Of a DNA stretch of 16,127 nucleotides, positions 11,730-16,127 are shown in pieces. The notes beneath the pieces are model-generated. The model saw only the letters and a program-made list of their open reading frames with translations. It ran no database searches and was not told the origin of the DNA. This DNA comes from Methylorubrum sp. B1-46. Lineage in GTDB: Bacteria; Pseudomonadota; Alphaproteobacteria; Rhizobiales; Beijerinckiaceae. Where the stretch lies: the NCBI RefSeq assembly GCF_021117295.1, contig NZ_CP088250.1:1-16127 (forward strand), written 5' to 3'. The position numbers were made by a program, and so were the translations under genes. Each line of letters opens with the position of its first letter. Positions within the stretch are counted from its first letter, which is position 1.

Positions 11730-13333
11730 CGCAGCACCAACAGTTGAGGGTCAAAGTCTTCGGATGCGTAATAGTCGGCTTCCGGCGCGGTCGCGATCAG
11801 TCCCACGGCCATGCCGCAAGCAACGGCAAGGTCAATCGCCGCGCCCGAACGCTTCTTGCTCAGAATGAACAGGCTGTTCTCATGCGTCGTCGGGACGGCG
11901 TTGAGGATCGCGTGGCGCAGGACCGGCGAGCCGCCATGTCGGAATTGGCGCGAAAGCATGGCGCGTTGCAGTTCGACGTACATCGGGGCGAGGTTGGCGA
12001 ACGTCTGCGCGCTCTCCACCACGGGGAGGTCGTCCGCCGCCATCCGCGCCATGATCCGCCCGGCGAACTTCGGATCGAAGCCAACCGTCTCGACGGCGTA
12101 GGTCTCGCATAGCTCGCGCACCTTCGCCTCGATCACGTCTTCCGGGATGATGTCCCCCGGCGTGACCGTCAGGGCGCCGCTCTCGCGCCAGCCGGTCCAA
12201 TCGAAGCCGGGGGAGGAGGCGGACCGCTTGCGGAACGCCGTCTCGGGCAGGAAGGCGAAGGGCAACACCGTGTAGCTGCCCTCCTCATGCCGGAAGGCGA
12301 TGACGATGCCGGTCATGTCCATGGTCTTGGACATATCCACCCCCACGGCGGCAGGCAGGCCCGCCAACGCGTCGAGGTCGATCGGCGCAGACATGGCCGG
12401 ATCATCGTAGACGGTCGGCTCGATCCAGCCGGCGGCGGCGCCGTCCGTCCAGATGTTGAGGTGCACCTGTCGGAAGCCTGCCGCGAGCGCGGGAATGGAC
12501 TGCGCAAGCCGCGCCTCGTTGCGGAGCCCGATCAGGTCGGGGAATCCCTCCGCGAGGCCGGGATTGACCCGGTGCCACAAGGCTTCATCCAGCCAATCCT
12601 CTTTCGGGTCGGCCGCGAACAGCACGGGCAGAAACGTCGGATCAACCCGCCGGCCCTCGTGCACGTCGAGGGCGTACTTGAACAGTTCCCAGCACACGCC
12701 TTCGGCCATCTGCCCGGCCGTCGTCGTGATGACGGTGAGCGAGCCCGAGACCTTCGCCGCGCCCGAAGTCAGCGCGTTCCACAGGTCGAAGCCCGGCCAG
12801 ACATGCAGCTCATCCACCGCGAGGTAGCAGGGCGTAGCACCATGGGCGGCGTCCGCGTCCGCCGAAATCGCGCGGTAGACCGAACCGGATTTGGCGTGCT
12901 CGATCCGCTTGAGCGTGTCACGCGGGCGGTAGCGGCCTTCAAGGTTCGGGTCTTGCGCGAGCATGTCCCGCGCCTCATCGAACGCGATGCGGGCCTGTGC
13001 CGTGTCGCTCGCCGCTGAGATGGCGGTGCCGCGCGGTCGTTGGGCCGGGCCGATCGTGTGAGCGAGGGCCAGGACGGCCGTGAGCGTCGTCTTACGGGCG
13101 CCTCGCGGCAGTAGCAGGAACACCGTCTGCACCTGGCGCTCGCCTCGCTCATTCGAGGGGCCGTAGATCCGCTCCACGATGCGGCGTTGCCAGCGATGCG
13201 GCAGGGGCCGGCGATCCGTGCCCGTCGCGGCCGGATGCTTCAACAGGTCGGCGAAGGCCAGCACACGCTTCGCCCGCCCGGCCGGGTCCGGGATGGGCGT
13301 GTCGTCAAATGCCCAGATCGGAGTAAGCGTCAT
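11726..13333 (-). CDS. terL: Terminase large subunit, HK97-like
   Basis: 535 residues from the ATG at 13333-13331, chosen because GGAGG lies 8 bases before it; an ATG six bases earlier is too close to that site. The ATPase domain shows a P-loop at about 76-83 (PRGARKTT), where the usual Gly before Lys is Arg, and a Walker B box LAVDE with Asp174-Glu175. The nuclease domain follows: VGVDMSKTMDMTGI (first acidic metal ligand), a VGFDPKFAG segment, and SKKRSGAAIDLAVACGMAVG with the last Asp. The enzyme pumps DNA into the prohead through the portal and cuts it. It overlaps the small subunit by 29 bases. Confidence 0.95.
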   Translation of the reverse strand: MTLTPIWAFDDTPIPDPAGRAKRVLAFADLLKHPAATGTDRRPLPHRWQRRIVERIYGPSNERGERQVQTVFLLLPRGARKTTLTAVLALAHTIGPAQRPRGTAISAASDTAQARIAFDEARDMLAQDPNLEGRYRPRDTLKRIEHAKSGSVYRAISADADAAHGATPCYLAVDELHVWPGFDLWNALTSGAAKVSGSLTVITTTAGQMAEGVCWELFKYALDVHEGRRVDPTFLPVLFAADPKEDWLDEALWHRVNPGLAEGFPDLIGLRNEARLAQSIPALAAGFRQVHLNIWTDGAAAGWIEPTVYDDPAMSAPIDLDALAGLPAAVGVDMSKTMDMTGIVIAFRHEEGSYTVLPFAFLPETAFRKRSASSPGFDWTGWRESGALTVTPGDIIPEDVIEAKVRELCETYAVETVGFDPKFAGRIMARMAADDLPVVESAQTFANLAPMYVELQRAMLSRQFRHGGSPVLRHAILNAVPTTHENSLFILSKKRSGAAIDLAVACGMAVGLIATAPEADYYASEDFDPQLLVLR

Positions 13334-13694
13334 GCTCATCCCCTCCGGTGGGCTTGGCGGGTGCGCCGCTACCGATGATCCCAAGCCGCTTGGCGAGTTG
13401 GAGGGCGTTCTGCGATGCCTTGTTCCGAGCGCCGAATAGCGGGTGGACGCGCTCGATGCCGTTGGCGCCCTTAATCATCAGCCCGCCGCGCTTCGACAGG
13501 CTCTTGTCGCACTCGGCGATCAAGGCCATCGCGTTGCAGTAGGCGACCAAGAGGGGTTCGCGCTCGGCGGGGAGGCCGCCGCGATCCCGCAGGACCGGCG
13601 CAACGCGGTCCCACTCGGCGCGCGCCGCCTTCGTCAGGCCCTTTGGCACCGCTGGCGCATCGGCCTTCGTCACCAAGCGAAGCACGTCAGCCAT
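13305..13694 (-). CDS. terS: Terminase small subunit, P27 family
   Basis: 129 residues, fitting the P27/HK97-type small terminase in length and pattern: P.GLT..AR.EWDRVAPVL near the start, a LLVAYCNAMALIAECD helix, the basic strand-turn GGLMIKGANGIERVHPLF, then KASQNALQLAKRLGI. It recognises the packaging site and hands DNA to the large subunit. The last 25 residues are Gly/Pro-rich. It overlaps the head closure gene by 8 bases, so it lies in the middle of the operon, not at its head as in HK97. Confidence 0.9.
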   Translation of the reverse strand: MADVLRLVTKADAPAVPKGLTKAARAEWDRVAPVLRDRGGLPAEREPLLVAYCNAMALIAECDKSLSKRGGLMIKGANGIERVHPLFGARNKASQNALQLAKRLGIIGSGAPAKPTGGDEHDAYSDLGI

Positions 13695-14022
13695 AGGACG
13701 GCCCTTGATCTGCGGTGCACTGCACTTCGAGGTAGCGGCGGCGGCCGGCGAGTTCGCGGAAGGCTTCGATCCGCCACGTCAGGCCCTCGCACCGGAGTTG
13801 ATGCGAGGTCGAAAGGTCCGCCCGGTACGGTATCCAGAACAGGGCACGGGTCTCGGCGACGATGCCGCCGGCCTTCAGGAACTCGCCGCCGCCGCTGTCC
13901 TTGCGCACGCCCCACACGCGCGCGATCTCCCCGAACGTCTCGATCAGTTCGTTGGTGTCTGGATCGCGGGTGTAGGTCGGTCCCTCGATCAGGATGCGCC
14001 GGTCGCGCGTGCCGGCCCTCAT
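13687..14022 (-). CDS. Head closure (head-tail adaptor) protein
   Basis: 111 residues of the SPP1 gp16/HK97 gp9 type: MRAGTRDRRILIEGP at the start, DTNELIETFGEIARVWGVRK, and a C-terminal beta barrel region with FWIPYRADLSTSHQLRCEGLTW split by short turns and ending in LEVQCTA. The family forms the ring under the connector that closes the filled head and offers the tail docking face. Overlaps the connector gene by ATGA. Confidence 0.85.
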   Translation of the reverse strand: MRAGTRDRRILIEGPTYTRDPDTNELIETFGEIARVWGVRKDSGGGEFLKAGGIVAETRALFWIPYRADLSTSHQLRCEGLTWRIEAFRELAGRRRYLEVQCTADQGPSYG

Positions 14023-14606
14023 CCGAAGTAGGCCCGCTGGTAGGGCATCACGAGGTCAAGCCCGGCGAAGGGCACGGCCGTGAAGGTCGTGTTGGCGGTG
14101 ATGCTCTCGCGGTTCTCGTAGAGCGTCGCGACGTGCATCAGGATCGCGGTGCGGATCGGCTCCGGCACCGGGTCATAGCCGGCGGTGAACTCCACCGTGA
14201 CCGTCGCCACGTCGAACGGCAGGACCGGGCACATGCCGGCGGGCAGAACGCGGCCGGGCTCGCTGCCGCCGGGCATGACGCGGAAGTCGGGACCGGCGAG
14301 CGCCACCGTCGTCCCGCTGCGGAGCGTGCACGTCACCGTCTCGACCGATCGAAGCGGCGGGAGCGGGAGCACGATGCCGGCGCGGGGGAAACCGTCGTGC
14401 GAGTAGCGCCACCGCTGCACGCCGATCGCGCGATCCAGATACCCGGCCTCGCCGTCGAGGTACGCCGTCGCGGTCTCGATCAACGACGTGATGAGCAGGT
14501 CGTCGCTGATGACGGCCGAGTCCCCATCAGTGACGCGCAGGAACGCCTTCGCCTCCTCAAGCGAGACGACGGGCGCGGGCGCCTCGATCCGTTCCAGAGT
14601 TTCCAT
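14019..14606 (-). CDS. Head-tail connector, phiE125 gp8/HK97 gp6-like
   Basis: 195 residues. The N terminus VVSLEEAKAFLRVTDGDSAV with a following DDLLITSLIETATAYLDGE helix is the signature of gp6-like connectors. The middle LPLPPLRSVETVTC and GYDPVPEPIRTAILMHVATLYENRES complete the phiE125 gp8 pattern. It sits on the portal as the first neck ring. The ATG follows a GGAAAG purine run. The 97 bases before it, up to the HNH gene end, hold no gene or clear signal. Confidence 0.85.
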   Translation of the reverse strand: METLERIEAPAPVVSLEEAKAFLRVTDGDSAVISDDLLITSLIETATAYLDGEAGYLDRAIGVQRWRYSHDGFPRAGIVLPLPPLRSVETVTCTLRSGTTVALAGPDFRVMPGGSEPGRVLPAGMCPVLPFDVATVTVEFTAGYDPVPEPIRTAILMHVATLYENRESITANTTFTAVPFAGLDLVMPYQRAYFG

Positions 14607-14703
14607 TTCCGCTTTCCCGGTGCGAAAAATCGGATTGTGTTCGACGCGAGGGAGGAGCGAGGTCGTCAGTCCATTTGCTCTGACCTTTCGACCCCCTCCC
14701 CAC

Positions 14704-15036
14704 CTATCGCTTTGGATTGCCGAAGCCGCCTTCTGTGCTTGCGGCCTTTCGGCTATTGCAGGCGCGTGTCATCGGTTGCCAGTATCGGCGGTCGAACATG
14801 AGCGCGCCGTCTCGCCCGTGCTTGTGGTCCACCACCTCTGCGGGCCTGCCGCACCCACAGGCGCACAGTCGGTTCTCAGGACGGGCGAGCCATTCCTTGG
14901 CTTGGCGCCTCCACTCGGCTGTGTAGCCACGGGCCTGAGCGGTAGGGCGTTGGGCGAGGCGCCGACGCTGGCACGGGCAGAGCGCGCCGGGATCAACCCG
15001 GTGTCCGCACGCGCAACGTCGAGGCGCCCGCTTCAT
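14704..15036 (-). CDS. HNH endonuclease
   Basis: 110 residues. Core motif: CACGCGRPAEVVDHKHG (zinc cysteines and first catalytic His), then WQPMTRACNSRKAAS (central Asn and the stretch where the last His usually sits). An extra N-terminal CxCG...CPC cluster may bind zinc. HNH proteins next to terminase genes, such as HK97 gp74, stimulate terminase cutting at the packaging site, and that is the likely role here. The final canonical His is replaced by Asn (CNSRK), as in many phage members. Two bases separate it from the upstream gene. Confidence 0.85.
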   Translation of the reverse strand: MKRAPRRCACGHRVDPGALCPCQRRRLAQRPTAQARGYTAEWRRQAKEWLARPENRLCACGCGRPAEVVDHKHGRDGALMFDRRYWQPMTRACNSRKAASTEGGFGNPKR

Positions 15037-15038
15037 GG

Positions 15039-15482
15039 TCAGGCCGCGACGGGCTGTTCGCGCGGGTTGCCGAGGATGGCGAGCGCGGACATGGGCGTGC
15101 CGGTGCCGTGCGTGCCGATGAAGTCCGGCCGGAGCCGCACGTACCGCCGGTCGCCGATCGTGCCATCCACGTAGGCGAACTTGTGCACGGTCGGATCGGG
15201 ATGCGCGCTACGCTGAGACAGGACGATGCCGCTGCCGTCCGGCACGCCGCCGATGACGTTGGTGGGGCCGACAGCCTCCCAGGTCACGCCGTCGTCGGAG
15301 TGCTCCAGGTAGAGGTCGAGGCGGTTGGCCGAGGTGAAGGTGATGCCGCCCGCGCCCAACTGGAACACGAAGCTTACGGCATTAAAGCCGGATCGATCGA
15401 TGGTGATCGGCGCCGGGTCGGCGGACAGCACGGCGGGCAGAACGGCCGAGCGGGCCGCGAATGTGGTGACGTGATCGCGCAT
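15039..15482 (-). CDS. Capsid-associated protein of unknown function, possible decoration protein
   Basis: 147 residues, almost all beta strand (FNAVSFVFQLGAGGITFTS, LDLYLEHSDDGVTWEAV, KFAYVDGTIGDRRYVRLRPD). I recall a family with this layout, including the closing IGDRRYVRL-type strand, placed right after the capsid gene in many alphaproteobacterial prophages and left unnamed. Its place and beta-sandwich look suggest a head decoration or stabilising protein; that is inference. GGAGG lies 8 bases before the ATG, and 13 bases separate it from the capsid stop. Confidence 0.7.
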   Translation of the reverse strand: MRDHVTTFAARSAVLPAVLSADPAPITIDRSGFNAVSFVFQLGAGGITFTSANRLDLYLEHSDDGVTWEAVGPTNVIGGVPDGSGIVLSQRSAHPDPTVHKFAYVDGTIGDRRYVRLRPDFIGTHGTGTPMSALAILGNPREQPVAA

Positions 15483-15495
15483 GGTGGCGCCTCCC

Positions 15496-16127
15496 TTAGT
15501 TCACGGACACGCGCAGCTTGCGCAGGGCTTCGGGGCGGACGACGGCGCCGGCGACGCGGCGACGGGCTGTGAACTTCGTCTGGCCGTAGTCGGACAGCGT
15601 GTAGGGGTCGCGCAGGACGCTGAAGCCCACGCGGTCGAAGATGCGGTAAGCCGCCGACAGGTCGCCGTAGACGATGGGCGTGGAGTTCGCGGCCACGTCG
15701 GGCAGGTCGATCGCTTCGACCACGGGGCGGCCGAGAAGCGTCGGCGGCTGGCCTTCGGCAAGGCTCTCCTGCCAGAGGAAGCGGCCGGTCTGGTCCTTCA
15801 TCAGCCGGATCGCGGCGATGGTCGTCCCGTTGAGCAGCCATGAGCCGGCGTTCCGGTAGATCGGCGGCAGGCTGTAGAGCAGCTTGATAAGGGCTTCCGG
15901 CTGCAACACCGTCGCGTGGCCGTTCGGCACGATCGGCACCGCCTCGTTGGTCAGGATGCCTTCGGGCTGCTTCACCCCGGAGCCCGAGGCGAAGGCCAAG
16001 CCTTCAAGTCGGCCAAACTCCTCAGAAAAGGACTCAGACAGTTCGCCTTCGATGTCGTAGGCCGAGTCCTCCAACAACGTGTTGGACACCGGCACCCACG
16101 CGGACATCTCGTGCGCGACGATCTCCG
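15496..16127 (-). CDS. Protease-major capsid fusion, C-terminal part (joins at base 1)
   Basis: This is the rest of the fused gene that starts at 913. Across the junction the codon formed by bases 1, 16127 and 16126 is GCG (Ala), and the joined protein reads QPKFGL-AEIVAHEMSAWVPVS, which is exactly the course of an HK97-fold capsid after its spine helix. Seen here are the WVPVSNTLLEDSA strand, the long helical ELSESFSEEFGRLEGLAF, the SGSGVKQPEGIL loop, the A-domain (WLLNGTTIAAIRLMKD), and the closing strands with YDLSAAYRIFDR-like and VVRPEALRKLRV elements. The capsid part (from Met151) is 364 residues. The ATG at 16107 inside this stretch is not a gene start. Confidence 0.93.
   Translation of the reverse strand, partial: EIVAHEMSAWVPVSNTLLEDSAYDIEGELSESFSEEFGRLEGLAFASGSGVKQPEGILTNEAVPIVPNGHATVLQPEALIKLLYSLPPIYRNAGSWLLNGTTIAAIRLMKDQTGRFLWQESLAEGQPPTLLGRPVVEAIDLPDVAANSTPIVYGDLSAAYRIFDRVGFSVLRDPYTLSDYGQTKFTARRRVAGAVVRPEALRKLRVSVN

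Noticed and set aside
12287..13018. 243-codon plus-strand frame
   Set aside because: Fully inside the large terminase gene on the opposite strand, with low-complexity basic product and no ribosome site.
13443..14801. 452-codon open frame on the plus strand
   Set aside because: It lies antisense to the small terminase, head closure and connector genes, all with recognisable families. Its product is Arg/Gly-rich and without motifs, a usual by-product of high GC.
15496..16107. 203-residue frame as a separate gene with its own ATG at 16107
   Set aside because: The Met is an internal residue of the capsid (VAHEMSAWVPV); the frame continues through the circle junction to base 1.

Overview
The window reads as one complete circular replicon of 16,127 bp, not a slice of a chromosome. 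Both ends fall inside the same minus-strand gene. Its N-terminal part runs off base 1, its C-terminal part enters at base 16127, and joining the ends restores an uninterrupted HK97-fold capsid reading frame. GC is high, and coding style and several families (the small XRE regulator, the plus-strand Rep-like protein, the DUF3102 protein) are those of Alphaproteobacteria. My best guess is Hyphomicrobiales, Methylobacterium-like, inferred from recalled protein families and not from a search.

Layout. (1) Plasmid core, 5.0-8.0 kb: XRE regulator (+), a parA / ribbon-helix-helix / DUF3102 operon (-), a structured non-coding stretch with several inverted repeats and a minus-strand terminator, a Rep-like winged-helix gene (+), and a short iteron-like tract. 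(2) Early block, 3.4-4.9 kb (-): two small unknown proteins, a 56-residue one-helix membrane protein, and a winged-helix plus zinc-ribbon protein whose gene carries three copies of a GGGGGG(T/C)AAAC motif, as expected of an initiator with its origin inside the gene. (3) Head and packaging operon (-), from about 3.2 kb through base 1 and on from 16.1 kb down to 11.7 kb: three small unknowns, portal, a prohead protease fused in frame to the major capsid protein, a presumed capsid-associated protein, HNH nuclease, gp6-like connector, head closure protein, small and large terminase. (4) Neck/tail remnant (-), 11.7-8.0 kb: GTA-gp10-like protein, HK97-gp10-like neck protein, short tape-measure-like protein, proteasome-like Ntn hydrolase, DUF3168 tail completion protein.

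Most minus-strand genes overlap by ATGA or by a few bases, so they are probably translated in coupled runs. Control seems to centre on a divergent promoter pair at 5.0 kb, whose two -35 boxes share one 12-bp palindrome in front of the XRE gene. Two further inverted repeats lie at the head of the structural operon.

I see no integrase, major tail tube protein, baseplate, receptor-binding protein, endolysin or holin of known type. The simplest reading is a partitioned, plasmid-like element that makes its own small capsid and packages itself, but needs a helper phage for tail and lysis. That would be a plasmid counterpart of capsid-forming satellites such as cf-PICIs. A decayed phage-plasmid is the main alternative.
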